Shown piece by piece: positions 35,611-45,042 of a stretch of DNA of 64,000 bases. The notes under the pieces are model-generated. The model was not told where the DNA came from. It did no database searches and worked only from the letters and a program-made list of their open reading frames with translations. Positions within the stretch are counted from its first letter, which is position 1. The number at the start of each line of letters is the position of its first letter. Location of the stretch: the NCBI GenBank assembly GCA_050485785.1, contig JBJHCA010000004.1, positions 5,983 to 69,982 of the forward strand. The letters are read 5' to 3'. Source of the DNA: JBJHCA01 sp050485785. Its GTDB lineage: Bacteria > Bacteroidota > Bacteroidia > Chitinophagales > Saprospiraceae. The translations under genes were made by a program, and so were the position numbers.

Positions 35611-36669
35611 TTAAAAACCGACCCGGGGATTGTCGTCAAAAAAGAATGTATATCCCCAAAGTAAATCGCCAACCACCCTGTGCTGACTGATCATAAAGTC
35701 AACTTTTTCGTCATTGATGTTCCGCAGTGTGTAATACCTGCTCACCTCCTGTTCGCGAAGCACATACTGGGTTTCCGGTGTAATTTCCCGCCCGGTGGTA
35801 GTGCCGATGTAATCATACAGCACCACACTCCGCACTTCTCCTGTTGTTTCCGTTGTCTGGATAATGGCAAAAGGTACCAGATTGAGTATGCTGTCCCGCT
35901 GTTGATGTCGGTTAATATAATCCTCAGCCAGTTTTCGCTCGTATCCCATGAGGTAGGCATTCACTTTGGCTTTGGATAAAGGACGGTCGGTTATGGGTGG
36001 CACAAGGTCTGAAAATGGTCTGACTTGCCATTCACCCTGTTCGCTTTTCAGCATACGGAATGAATGCCCCTGCTGACGGGGATACTCTACACTTACTGAA
36101 GTCAGGTTTGCCGGTTTTACTGAAAATAATGTCCTGTCGCGCCAATCATCAGTTTCAAGCATAAATCGCGTACCGATGTTGCCTTTAAAAGCACCAAGCT
36201 CAGCAACGTACGGCATATTGGCACCTTCCAGCATCATATTGGTGCCTTCACCGTCTGCAGCAGTGCCTCCAATATAAAATGCCTTCATTAACTCATCCTC
36301 CTGATCATACACTTCCACTTTGATACCCCGGGTGGCAATCTGGCTCACAATATTGGGCACCGCTGCATTGGGCGGCGTATACCTGACCTTGACATCTCTA
36401 AGTGCTTCCAGTACCAGGTTTACGGCACTTTGCCGGGCTCTGTAACGGTTGTTGACCTTCCAGTGATCTCCGGATCGGGTTAAGGTAATTTCTTTACCTG
36501 TACGGTCAGCAATAAATATCATACCTATGTCCCGGGTATTTTTCACTGCAAACTGGTTTTCAATATCACTGATCGTATCCAGTGATTCCTGTTTTTGATT
36601 GTAAAACCAAAAGGTAAACAATGAAACAAGAATCAAGATAACGAGCATCAAAAGTGTGCGGAGATTCAT
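35611..36669 (-). CDS. DUF4340 protein of the gld operon
   Basis: 352 residues. One N-terminal membrane helix (residues 5-23) and a periplasmic region with a DUF4340 pattern: SGDHWKVNNRYRARQSAVNLVLEALRDVKVRY, FYIGGTAADGEGTNMMLEG, WRDRTLFSVKPANLTSVSVEYP. DUF4340 genes often follow gldG-like auxiliary genes of ABC transporters. A role as an accessory of the GldAFG transporter is inferred from the operon. Confidence 0.83.
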   Translation of the reverse strand: MNLRTLLMLVILILVSLFTFWFYNQKQESLDTISDIENQFAVKNTRDIGMIFIADRTGKEITLTRSGDHWKVNNRYRARQSAVNLVLEALRDVKVRYTPPNAAVPNIVSQIATRGIKVEVYDQEDELMKAFYIGGTAADGEGTNMMLEGANMPYVAELGAFKGNIGTRFMLETDDWRDRTLFSVKPANLTSVSVEYPRQQGHSFRMLKSEQGEWQVRPFSDLVPPITDRPLSKAKVNAYLMGYERKLAEDYINRHQQRDSILNLVPFAIIQTTETTGEVRSVVLYDYIGTTTGREITPETQYVLREQEVSRYYTLRNINDEKVDFMISQHRVVGDLLWGYTFFFDDNPRVGF

Positions 36670-36694
36670 AAGGCTGAATTTTCAATCAATAAAT

Positions 36695-38413
36695 TTAGGC
36701 AGCAAATCGTCTGCGGCGAATAAAATTGTACACGAGACCAAACACTGCAAGAAATGCCAGAGGAATGCCAAAGTTGATCAGCTGCCACCTGGTTCTTTGC
36801 TCTCTTGCCAGGTTTCTGTCAAGAAGCCGGAGCTTTATCTCCTTTCTGCGGGCCTCCATCACTCCTCTTTCGTCCAGCATATAATCAATGGCATTAATGA
36901 TGAAATCTCTGTTGGCAAACTGATAATTCATGTACTCATTATATCCCATTGGCAGTATTCTTTGTTCCGAATGCCTTATCGCACTCTTGGCAAAATCACC
37001 GTCCGAAATTACCAGTATGCTGGTAGGCTCACTTTCTTCACGGAATGTTTGTCCCAACTCATCAAGCATGCTTTTCATCTCTTCGGTCACCCGATTGGCA
37101 AACAACGATGGAAATGTTCCTTCCAGCAAAACTGCCATGACTTCGTGAGGTCTGTTGTAACGTGAAGGGTCCTGTGGAGTCCGTAAAATGCTGAAATCAA
37201 GAGTAAGGGGAGCATACTGCAGTCTGCTGTAACGCGATGAAGTAAGCAGTATGGTCTTATCTACCGGTGTGCGGGTCATAATGGTATCAATGGAAGCAGG
37301 AAACCGCATGTCAATCCGGTCAAGGTTCTTAACAATGGGATGGTCAGTTCGCGGAATAACAAGAGGGTGATACGGATAGTCGAGCAATTCTATGTGAGGT
37401 GCTCCACCAACCATACCCACAACCTGAGGTATCCGTGAACATTCAAGATCGAGAATTACGTTGCTGTTTATCCTGGCACCATACCTGAACAACATGTCGT
37501 CCAGGTTGAGCTGATAAGGCCGGGGAACATACAGGTCTTTGTTTCTGAGGCTGTCAAGGCTTACATCCAGAGGATTTATCATAAAAATGACCTTGCCCCC
37601 ATTCATAATGTATTGATCGAGGATAAACTTGTGCTTTTCACTGAACGGCCTTTGTGGTCGTGCAATAATGGCCATATCAATAATGGGCCTGATTTCCGTG
37701 ACGCTGTCAAGATGCAGACGGTTGATGTTGTAATGCTGGCGAATGGATTGCTGAAAGTCCTGCGTTTCAAATTCATGGAGCTCCCCGTTGCCTTCAATGA
37801 GCACTATGTTGGGTTTAAATGGAGTTCTGAGCCGTACCAGTGCCTGGGCAAACTTGTATTCAAGCAGGTTAATGCTGTTGTTCAAAACAACTTCCTGTGG
37901 CGTGCCCGGCACCTGATTCTCAAGCAGATTGATCGGGAATCTTCTCCCTTTATAAAAAACCATGGCCGATGGAAAAATGATCATTTCCGACCGCCTGTCG
38001 GCATCAACGGTCTGCAGATTGACCGGGAAAATTCCCTGCTCACCCAAACGCTGAACTCTTTCATTGATGCTTTGGGTTGACCCTTCCAAAGGATCTTCGA
38101 ACCGAAAATTGATATTGGAGTTCAGGCTGCGAAATTCCCTTAAAAGATCAACTGTAGATTGCCTCAATCGTCTGAATCCGCCGGGCAGATCGCCTTCCAG
38201 ATAAACCGTAATGGATACAATGTCGTCAACATCATCAATCAGTTCACGTGATGCAGGGGTTAACGTAAAGCGTTTGTCCTCGGTAAGGTCAATATGTGAA
38301 TATTCAAGGTTGGCCAGTATGTTGACCACTACCAGAATGGCTATAAGAATACCCAGCTGTATAAATGCCTGAGTACGCTCTGAACGTTTCTTATCCGAAC
38401 TGTTTTGGGTCAT
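36695..38413 (-). CDS. gldG: Gliding motility ABC-transporter auxiliary protein GldG
   Basis: 572 residues. One transmembrane helix near each end (about 17-37 and 545-565) encloses a large periplasmic region of the ABC-transporter auxiliary type: FTLTPASRELIDDVDDIVSITVYLEGDLPGGFRRLRQSTVDLLREF, ALVRLRTPFKPNIVLIEGNGELHE, and FILDQYIMNGGKVIFMINP. In F. johnsoniae GldG, GldF and GldA form an ABC transporter needed for gliding. It begins 3 bases after gldF. Confidence 0.92.
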   Translation of the reverse strand: MTQNSSDKKRSERTQAFIQLGILIAILVVVNILANLEYSHIDLTEDKRFTLTPASRELIDDVDDIVSITVYLEGDLPGGFRRLRQSTVDLLREFRSLNSNINFRFEDPLEGSTQSINERVQRLGEQGIFPVNLQTVDADRRSEMIIFPSAMVFYKGRRFPINLLENQVPGTPQEVVLNNSINLLEYKFAQALVRLRTPFKPNIVLIEGNGELHEFETQDFQQSIRQHYNINRLHLDSVTEIRPIIDMAIIARPQRPFSEKHKFILDQYIMNGGKVIFMINPLDVSLDSLRNKDLYVPRPYQLNLDDMLFRYGARINSNVILDLECSRIPQVVGMVGGAPHIELLDYPYHPLVIPRTDHPIVKNLDRIDMRFPASIDTIMTRTPVDKTILLTSSRYSRLQYAPLTLDFSILRTPQDPSRYNRPHEVMAVLLEGTFPSLFANRVTEEMKSMLDELGQTFREESEPTSILVISDGDFAKSAIRHSEQRILPMGYNEYMNYQFANRDFIINAIDYMLDERGVMEARRKEIKLRLLDRNLAREQRTRWQLINFGIPLAFLAVFGLVYNFIRRRRFAA

Positions 38414-38416
38414 GGA

Positions 38417-39145
38417 TTACCAGTTTCTCCTTGAAAGTACAAATTTAGTAAGCGATAAAAACGCAATGATCACTGTGGCAAAGTAGATCATATCTCTTGA
38501 ATCAACTACCCCCTGGCTGATGGAGAGGTAATGGGCATTAATCCCGATTGCCTGAACCATATCATCCGTAAAGTAAAACGCAGGCAGCTCGCTGAGGTAA
38601 TCAAATCCCACATACATGAAAAAACACACGAATGCACCCAGTATAAAAGCCACAATCTGGTTATTGGCCAGCGATGATGTAAAAATGCCAATGGCCGTGA
38701 AAACGGCCCCAAGAAATGCCAGCCCAAAATACGAACCCAGAATGGCTCCGCTGTCCAGATTACCAGGTGGTGCACCGAGTTTGTAAATGGTTATGTAATA
38801 AAGCGAAGTGGGAATCAGCGCAAAGATAACCAGCACCCAACAGGCCAGGAATTTCCCCAGAATGATCTGCCATTCCGTTATTGGCTTGGTGAGCAAAAAC
38901 TCAATAGTGCCTGACTGATTCTCCTCCGCAAATACCCTCATGGTAACTGCCGGAATTAAAAACAGGAAAAACCAGGGCGCAGTATTGAAAAAGGGATATA
39001 GGCTTGCGTAGCCGGATGTAAGCAGGCTTGTAGCCGGAAAAATGAACAATGCCAGCCCCATCAGTATCAGAAACACCCCAATTACGATATACCCGATGAG
39101 AGAACTGAAAAATGCATTGACCTCTTTTTTGAAAATATGCCACAT
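38417..39145 (-). CDS. gldF: Gliding motility ABC-transporter permease GldF
   Basis: 242 residues with six transmembrane segments and the ABC-2 permease motif FAEENQSGTIEFLLTKPITEWQIILGKFLACW between the second and third. It is the membrane subunit paired with GldA. Length and order agree with Flavobacterium GldF. It lies 7 bases after gldA. Confidence 0.93.
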   Translation of the reverse strand: MWHIFKKEVNAFFSSLIGYIVIGVFLILMGLALFIFPATSLLTSGYASLYPFFNTAPWFFLFLIPAVTMRVFAEENQSGTIEFLLTKPITEWQIILGKFLACWVLVIFALIPTSLYYITIYKLGAPPGNLDSGAILGSYFGLAFLGAVFTAIGIFTSSLANNQIVAFILGAFVCFFMYVGFDYLSELPAFYFTDDMVQAIGINAHYLSISQGVVDSRDMIYFATVIIAFLSLTKFVLSRRNW

Positions 39146-39152
39146 ACTGCCC

Positions 39153-40067
39153 TTAATTGTGTTTTCCGGTGAGTTGCTGAAAAATATCCTCTACCGTCTG
39201 CTTTTCAGTATATAATTCCATTATGATATTTCCCTTTTCTGCCGCATACCTGAACAGCATTTCCTGAATGTTTGTGCGTGAATCGGTTTGCAACCTGTAT
39301 GTTTTCTTTCCCAAATGCTCAACTTTCTGTACTGCTGTCAATCGCCTGAGAGAATTGATATCAACTTCATCCTTAAAGCTTACATTGACCAGGGTATACC
39401 CTTTCATTCTTTGCGTGAGCCCTTCTATGGAGTCATCTGCAACCAGTTTGCCGCGGTCAATGATGATCACCCGGTCACAGATTGCCTGTACTTCCTGCAT
39501 TATATGTGTACTCAGTATCACAGTTTTATCTTTGCCCATAGATTTGATCAACCGCCGAATTTCAACCAACTGATTTGGGTCGAGTCCGGAAGTGGGCTCA
39601 TCCAGAATGAGGACCTCAGGGTCGTGGATCATAGCCTGAGCCAGACCCACGCGCTGCCTGTAGCCTTTGGACAATGTCCTGATTAACTTTTTTTGCTCAA
39701 TGTCCAGTCCGGTCAGAACAATCATTTCCTCAACTCTTTGCCTTCGGTTAGGCACTTTATGGATTCCTGCTACAAAACTCAGGTATTCCTTAACATACAT
39801 GTCTCCGTAAAGAGGATTATGCTCGGGTAAATACCCCACGCGTTTCCGCACTTCCATGGAATCTTCCGTACAGCTGAAGCCGCTCACTTTTGCTTCCCCT
39901 GAGCTGGGTGGCAAAAAGCCCGTCAAAATCTTCATGGTGGTTGTTTTCCCGGCTCCGTTTGGCCCCAGAAACCCTAAAACCTTACCCCGTTCAGCTTTAA
40001 AGGAAATGTTGTTGACGGCAAACTGCTTACCGTATTGCTTACTCAGCTTTTTTACTTCAATTGACAT
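39153..40067 (-). CDS. gldA: Gliding motility ABC-transporter ATPase GldA
   Basis: 304 residues. Walker A GPNGAGKTT at 35-43, the Q-loop, the signature LSKGYRQRVGLAQA, Walker B VLILDEP and the H-loop STHIMQEV are all intact. The adjacent permease and auxiliary genes identify it as GldA rather than a generic ABC-2 ATPase. First gene of gldA-gldF-gldG-DUF4340-phospholipase-like. Confidence 0.93.
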   Translation of the reverse strand: MSIEVKKLSKQYGKQFAVNNISFKAERGKVLGFLGPNGAGKTTTMKILTGFLPPSSGEAKVSGFSCTEDSMEVRKRVGYLPEHNPLYGDMYVKEYLSFVAGIHKVPNRRQRVEEMIVLTGLDIEQKKLIRTLSKGYRQRVGLAQAMIHDPEVLILDEPTSGLDPNQLVEIRRLIKSMGKDKTVILSTHIMQEVQAICDRVIIIDRGKLVADDSIEGLTQRMKGYTLVNVSFKDEVDINSLRRLTAVQKVEHLGKKTYRLQTDSRTNIQEMLFRYAAEKGNIIMELYTEKQTVEDIFQQLTGKHN

Positions 40068-40225
40068 TCATCCTAATTAATTCGGTCTAACACACTGTCC
40101 GGCCTTGATGTGTATCCGGTGTTAATAACCTGCAATTCGCTTTCTCGTTTAAATGGTCAAGGCTTTAATACGCATGTTAACCATGTTTTGTGACCCCGGC
40201 GCATACTTATTTTTGCCAAAGTCAG

Positions 40226-40834
40226 CTAAATATCACGGCTTTGGCTCCGCTCTTTGAGACGCTCGGCCTTCAAATATCCCGCCGCTTCATCCAGTTCGCG
40301 GTAAAATCCCTCGCCATATTTCCGGATGAGAGCTTCCTTTACAAAAACATATAAAGGCACCTGTTCTCTTTTACCTTTACTGCAAGCAGCACTGCAAATG
40401 TCCCACCTGTCATAGTTCACGGCATCATAGTGATCCATTTTCTCAATCCTTACCGGGTACAAATGGCAACTGATAGGCTTATTCATTACCGTAGCCCCGG
40501 AATTGAATGCATCCTCAATGCCACAGCGGGCAATACCCTGTTCAGAGAGTGTCATGTATGCACAAGCTCCCCCGTTGATGAGCGGTGTACCCAGTGACTG
40601 ATCTTCCTTATACAGCGCATGGGGTCCTTCATTTTGGATAACTTTTTGTCCTTCCTCCGTCAGAAAAGGCCTGATGTTGGGATACTCCTGCTGAAGCATA
40701 GCAACCTCCTCATCCTCGAGCGGAGCTCCCATATCTCCTTCCCAGCAACAAGCTCCTTTACAGGATTCCAGCGCACAAACAAAATGTGATTCAACCACAT
40801 GATTACTTACCAGAACCTCATCAATTAAAATCAT
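40226..40834 (-). CDS. DUF3109 cysteine-rich protein
   Basis: 202 residues. A Cys cluster CALESCKGACCWEG lies at residues 21-34, with further Cys in GGACAYM, GIARCGIEDA, KPISCHLYPVR and DICSAACSKGKRE, the spaced pattern of the DUF3109/YkgJ-like zinc- or iron-sulfur-binding family. Function unknown; a metal or Fe-S site is inferred from the cysteines. It lies 28 bases after fahA in the same orientation. Confidence 0.85.
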   Translation of the reverse strand: MILIDEVLVSNHVVESHFVCALESCKGACCWEGDMGAPLEDEEVAMLQQEYPNIRPFLTEEGQKVIQNEGPHALYKEDQSLGTPLINGGACAYMTLSEQGIARCGIEDAFNSGATVMNKPISCHLYPVRIEKMDHYDAVNYDRWDICSAACSKGKREQVPLYVFVKEALIRKYGEGFYRELDEAAGYLKAERLKERSQSRDI

Positions 40835-40862
40835 TCCTTGCTTATTATTTTCTCGCTCCAGT

Positions 40863-42104
40863 CTATAAAGAAGGTAAAATCTGTGTACTCACTTCACCAA
40901 ACCCGACCCTTGACTTGCCTTCGCCGGCAAAGCCCTGCATGGTAACGGTATCACCATCGTGTAAAAACCTGCGCTCACTGTTATCCGGCATGGGTATGGG
41001 CTTGGTTCCCTTCCATGAAAGCTCAAGCATGGAGCCGTATGATCCTGGTTCCGGGCCGCTGATGGTACCACTGGCACACATGTCGCCAACATTGAAGTTG
41101 CATCCGTTCACTGTATGGTGTGCCAGTTGCTGACACATGTTCCAGTACATATACCTGAAATTACTGCGGCAAATAGTGACCCGCTCCCCGGAAGGTATGG
41201 TAATGTCAACCTCCAGCTCAACATTGTAATTCTTCATGCCGGTATACTCCAGATAGGGCAACACTACAGGTTCCTGTTTTTCACCGGCTACGCGAAATGG
41301 CTCCAAAGCTTCGAGCGTAACAATCCAGGGAGATATACTGCTGGCAAAACTCTTGGCTAAAAAAGGCCCCAAAGGTACATACTCCCACTTCTGAATATCC
41401 CTGGCACTCCAGTCATTAAATAAAACCAAACCAAAAATGTGATCTTCAGCTTCAGCGGTTGAAACAGTCTGACCCAGTGTTGTGGGCTTGCCTACTATAA
41501 AGGCCACTTCAAGCTCAAAGTCCAGCAAACGACAAGGGCCAAACACTGGCTGATCAGCACCTTCCGGCATGGTTTGTCCTTTAGGTCTATGGATGGGCTC
41601 TCCGGAAGGTATGATGGATGACGCACGTCCGTGATATCCGACCGGCAGGTGTTTCCAGTTCGGCAGCAATGCATTGTCTGGATCGCGAAACATGGTTCCC
41701 ACGTTAGTAGCGTGATCCTTGCTTGAATAAAAATCGGTATAGTCTCTTACAAACACCGGCATCTGCATCTTCACGTCTGCCACCGGGCAACATGCCCGTG
41801 AAATCAGATCGACATTTTTCCCATGGAGCATGTAAGTACCGCTCACCACATCAATAATGCGCTGCCTGATGGCTGAAGTAACAGGTTTTCCGCAGGCAAT
41901 AAGTTCATTGAGATATTCCTGCGCGAAAAGATTCCGATTGGCCATGATGTCGTCAAAAGCACCGCCCATGGCCAGTGTATGCATATTGATAACCGTATCT
42001 CCAATCCGGGTAACTGCGGCGTAACCTGTCCCGGGAAAAAGGGCTATGCCCCATGGAATATTGTTTATTGTGAAATCAGATTGCTCGGGAACATTTATAT
42101 ACAT
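40863..42104 (-). CDS. fahA: Fumarylacetoacetase
   Basis: 413 residues, the full FAH length. Motifs: the N-terminal FAH SH3-like domain (FTINNIPWGIALFP), DYTDFYSSKDHATNVG (metal Asp, catalytic His), PVGYHGRASS, LDFELEVAFIVG with metal-binding Glu, LFNDWSARDIQKWEYVPLGPFLAKSF and GDMCASGTISGPEPGSYGSMLEL. It cleaves fumarylacetoacetate to fumarate and acetoacetate, the last step of tyrosine breakdown. A TACCTTTG -7 box lies on the minus strand at 42139-42132 without a clear -33. Confidence 0.95.
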   Translation of the reverse strand: MYINVPEQSDFTINNIPWGIALFPGTGYAAVTRIGDTVINMHTLAMGGAFDDIMANRNLFAQEYLNELIACGKPVTSAIRQRIIDVVSGTYMLHGKNVDLISRACCPVADVKMQMPVFVRDYTDFYSSKDHATNVGTMFRDPDNALLPNWKHLPVGYHGRASSIIPSGEPIHRPKGQTMPEGADQPVFGPCRLLDFELEVAFIVGKPTTLGQTVSTAEAEDHIFGLVLFNDWSARDIQKWEYVPLGPFLAKSFASSISPWIVTLEALEPFRVAGEKQEPVVLPYLEYTGMKNYNVELEVDITIPSGERVTICRSNFRYMYWNMCQQLAHHTVNGCNFNVGDMCASGTISGPEPGSYGSMLELSWKGTKPIPMPDNSERRFLHDGDTVTMQGFAGEGKSRVGFGEVSTQILPSL

Positions 42105-42111
42105 AAGTTTG

Positions 42112-42122
42112 TAGCTCTTTTT
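42112..42122 (+). repeat. Dispersed element, degenerate copy I
   Basis: TAGCTCTTTTT, one mismatch to the 11-base core, preceded by AGTTTG. It lies in the short fahA/epimerase divergent gap. A chance match is possible. Confidence 0.4.
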
Positions 42123-42162
42123 TTAAGGGTACAAAGGTAACGGATTCCTTTAAAACATCAGC

Positions 42163-43224
42163 ATGGAGCATCTGCCCAATCAAATTGCACTCACCGGCGC
42201 TACCGGTTTCACGGGTTTGTATATTCTGAAAAAATTACTTGACAGCGGTTATTCAGTCAAGGCACTCAGGTATAACTCACCGGTGCCGGAAGCACTCGAA
42301 CCTTATCAATCGAAAATTCAATGGATCCGGGGTGATATCCTTGATCCAGAGATCCATTTTGAGTTACTTTCCCAGTGTAAAGCGGTAATTCATGCAGCTG
42401 CATTGGTATCCTATGCCGCAGCTGACAATAAAATACTGGACCTGATCAACCGGGAAGGTACTGCACGATTAGTCTATGCAGCACTCAACTTTCCGGGAAT
42501 ACGCTTTATTCACTTGAGTTCCATTGCCGCACTTGGCGAAGGACTTGACGGAAAAACCATTACCGAAAAAGAACCCTGGCGTTGGCTTAAACACCGTACC
42601 GCTCCCTACAATCTCAGTAAGTTTGCCGCTGAAACTGAAGTATGGCGTGGCTTTGCAGAAGGACTTAACGGAATCATCCTGAATCCGGGCCTCATCCTGG
42701 GAAGCGGATTCAAGCCCGGGGGGAGTGCTTCAATAATTCCGCGTTTATTGAAACTCAAACCATTTTATACCACCGGAGGTACCGGCGTGGCAGATGTAAG
42801 GGATGTGTCGGATATTGCAGTAAAAATGCTTGAACACCACGCCAATCATGAAAGATACATTGTAACCGGGCATAATTTAACTTATCGCAGGTTGGCAGAA
42901 ATAGTGGATCAAATTGCCATGCCAAATAACCGGCGACAACCCCTTCCCGGCTGGGCCGGTGAATTGGCATGGCGTATTGCCTCTTTTTGGTCTTTCATCA
43001 CCCGATCCAGGCCCCAGTTTACCCGGCACAGTATCAGAGCAGCATCGCGATTGAAGACTTTTGATAACAGCAAAGTGACTCAGGCAGCCGGACATCAGTT
43101 CATCCTTCCTGAAAAAACTGTGGCCGACACCTTGCGTGATACCGGTAATTCATTGAAAAAGATGAACGGCACACCAACAATGTGGATGGATTATTGCAAT
43201 ACGAATGTTTTGGCGAAGCATTGA
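42163..43224 (+). CDS. NAD-dependent epimerase/dehydratase family protein
   Basis: 353 residues. Extended SDR fold: TGATGFTG at 11-18 binds the dinucleotide, the active-site pair is YNLSK (Tyr and Lys) after the SSIAALGE strand, and NPGLILG follows. The sequence resembles dihydroflavonol-4-reductase-like SDRs. Substrate unknown. It stands alone between fahA and the mtn genes. Confidence 0.85.
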   Translation: MEHLPNQIALTGATGFTGLYILKKLLDSGYSVKALRYNSPVPEALEPYQSKIQWIRGDILDPEIHFELLSQCKAVIHAAALVSYAAADNKILDLINREGTARLVYAALNFPGIRFIHLSSIAALGEGLDGKTITEKEPWRWLKHRTAPYNLSKFAAETEVWRGFAEGLNGIILNPGLILGSGFKPGGSASIIPRLLKLKPFYTTGGTGVADVRDVSDIAVKMLEHHANHERYIVTGHNLTYRRLAEIVDQIAMPNNRRQPLPGWAGELAWRIASFWSFITRSRPQFTRHSIRAASRLKTFDNSKVTQAAGHQFILPEKTVADTLRDTGNSLKKMNGTPTMWMDYCNTNVLAKH

Positions 43225-43228
43225 AACG

Positions 43229-43861
43229 CTAAATCAATTTGCTGTAATAATGAATGATCTGCTGATAGGCATGTTCGGGATCTTGCCCCCATGCAAATAC
43301 GCCGTCTTCATGACCCGACATGGCCAGCAAACCTGCATTATCAATTCTACCGTCAATATTCAGTACCTGAATGGATGAAGCCATTTCGGGTGTGCCATAG
43401 GCTATACCCTCCGGTGTTGCCCTGCCTTCTTCATGCAAACGATACCACAACAACGCATTGTGAATGTGAATAACTGCACCTATTTCCTGGCGGTCTAATT
43501 GATAGAAGGCAGCATGAGTTATTGATTCGCTGGATGCTTTAACCGGGCCCCTGCAATGAAGTGAGTGCCGGTCAAATGATACATCATGAACCACAGCCAG
43601 TTGCTCAGGCCCTAAAACTTCGAGATGCCCGGTTTGTGTTCCGGTTATGAGAAACGGAAGCGGTTTTTCTTCCAGACGCACACTCAAGTTACCGTAACCC
43701 ACCTGATTTTTGGCGTCAAAACCCACCCAACCCTGGCGGTAAACTTTGTTGCGAACTTCACAAAGCATACTTGCTTGCGGAAAATAGGGCAATGGNNNNN
43801 NNNNNTCCTCAGACCAGTGGATATCAAATTTAATATACCCTTCATCGATGGCTGTTGTCAT
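43229..43861 (-). CDS. Class II aldolase/adducin family protein (gap near N-terminus)
   Basis: About 210 residues with a 10-N gap at codons 19-22. YGNLSVRL, ESITHAAFYQLDRQEIGAVIHIHNALLWYRL (zinc-binding HIH) and GHEDGVFAWG follow the class II aldolase pattern shared by methylthioribulose-1-phosphate dehydratase (MtnB) and fuculose-phosphate aldolase. Its 4-base overlap with mtnA makes the methionine salvage dehydratase role plausible, but the sequence is shorter and divergent from typical MtnB. With the Ns removed the frame is off by one, so some bases are really missing. Confidence 0.78.
   Translation of the reverse strand: MTTAIDEGYIKFDIHWSEXXXXPLPYFPQASMLCEVRNKVYRQGWVGFDAKNQVGYGNLSVRLEEKPLPFLITGTQTGHLEVLGPEQLAVVHDVSFDRHSLHCRGPVKASSESITHAAFYQLDRQEIGAVIHIHNALLWYRLHEEGRATPEGIAYGTPEMASSIQVLNIDGRIDNAGLLAMSGHEDGVFAWGQDPEHAYQQIIHYYSKLI
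43796..43805. other. 10-N assembly gap without a visible overlap
   Basis: The flanks (CAATGG and TCCTCA) share no duplicated end, unlike the other two gaps. The coding frame requires one base modulo three to be missing here. Confidence 0.8.
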
Positions 43862-44967
43862 AGTCGTATTTTTAATTGTTGCAGGGATGCTTTGCCGGCA
43901 TCGTAAACTCCGTATTCAGTAATCAGGCCGGTAACCAGTTCAGCCGGGGTAACGTCAAAACCGGGATTACAGACCGATGCACCGTTTACAGAAATAAGAA
44001 CGCCTGAATAGTCATTTTGCTTCAATCCTTCAACAATTAATATTTCATCTGCATCACGATCTTCAATGGGAACATCGCTTCCTGTCATTCCTTCTGTCCA
44101 GTCAATAGTAGTGGTTGGAAGGGCTACGTAAAAGGGAATGCCGTTGTGCTGAGCTGCCAGGGCTTTGAGGTAGGTCCCAATTTTATTGACTACATCTCCG
44201 TTGGATGTGGTTCTGTCTGTTCCTACAATACACATATCCACTTTGCCCTGCTGCATGAGCAAACCACCGGCATTGTCAGTAATGAGGGTGCAGGGCACTC
44301 CGGCTTCCATAAGCTCGTACATGGTTAGCCTTGCTCCCTGATTGCGGGGCCTGGTTTCATCTACCCACACATGTACCGGCAAACCGCTGCGGTGTGCCTT
44401 GTAAATGGGTGCAGTAGCTGTTCCCCACTCAATACAGGCCAACCGCCCGGCATTGCAATGAGTAAGTATATTTATGGTGGTCTCCTTTTGTTCCCAAACA
44501 TTCCTGATCAGCTCCAGTCCGAAATCCCCAATGGCACTGCATATGGCTGCATCATCATCGCATAACTGGGATGCAAATTTCTCCAACGCTTCAGTAGCTT
44601 TGTCGCGTTGGTCTACCAGAGGGCTCCAAATTTTTCTTGCCGCTTCCAGTGCCCACCTTAAGTTTACTGCTGTTGGGCGTGTGCTCATTAACTTTCGTTC
44701 GCCTTCTTCCATAAAAACTTTAAAAGGGGTGGAATCACCCCCCACAAAATGATATGCACCCAAATAAAGACCATAAGCTGCAGTAGCCCCAATAAGCGGA
44801 GCTCCCCGTACCACCATATTGGCAATGGCCCGGGCACAGTCATCCAGTGATTGAAGGGTGACAATTTCATTAAAAAAAGGCAACTTCCGTTGATCGTAAG
44901 TAAAAACCTGACCGGGCTTTTCAGGCTGTGTCCAGAGCGTTCGTATTGTTGATTGATCGTACTTCAT
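43858..44967 (-). CDS. mtnA: Methylthioribose-1-phosphate isomerase MtnA
   Basis: 369 residues. Family motifs: MVVRGAPLIGATAAYGLYLG, TRPTAVNL, the catalytic Cys171 in ILTHCNAG, VDETRPRNQGARLTMYEL, LITDNAGG, the catalytic Asp251 in VGTDRTTSNGDVVNKIGTY and PFYVALP. It converts 5-methylthioribose-1-phosphate to the ribulose form in methionine salvage. It shares an ATGA overlap with the downstream aldolase. It diverges from the enoyl-CoA hydratase gene across two abutting -7 boxes. Confidence 0.95.
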   Translation of the reverse strand: MKYDQSTIRTLWTQPEKPGQVFTYDQRKLPFFNEIVTLQSLDDCARAIANMVVRGAPLIGATAAYGLYLGAYHFVGGDSTPFKVFMEEGERKLMSTRPTAVNLRWALEAARKIWSPLVDQRDKATEALEKFASQLCDDDAAICSAIGDFGLELIRNVWEQKETTINILTHCNAGRLACIEWGTATAPIYKAHRSGLPVHVWVDETRPRNQGARLTMYELMEAGVPCTLITDNAGGLLMQQGKVDMCIVGTDRTTSNGDVVNKIGTYLKALAAQHNGIPFYVALPTTTIDWTEGMTGSDVPIEDRDADEILIVEGLKQNDYSGVLISVNGASVCNPGFDVTPAELVTGLITEYGVYDAGKASLQQLKIRL

Positions 44968-44991
44968 AGTAGGGCAAATAGCCTGTTTTTC

Positions 44992-45007
44992 TATCTTTGC
45001 AAAGGTA
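44992..45007. promoter_or_regulatory. Two abutting opposed -7 boxes
   Basis: TATCTTTG at 44992-44999 reads towards the enoyl-CoA hydratase gene and TACCTTTG (45007-45000 on the minus strand) towards mtnA. Neither has a clear TTG at 17-23 bases, so these are probable but incomplete promoters. Confidence 0.4.
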
Positions 45008-45042
45008 CTTTAAAAATTTCCATCACGTATTGAAGCATAATT

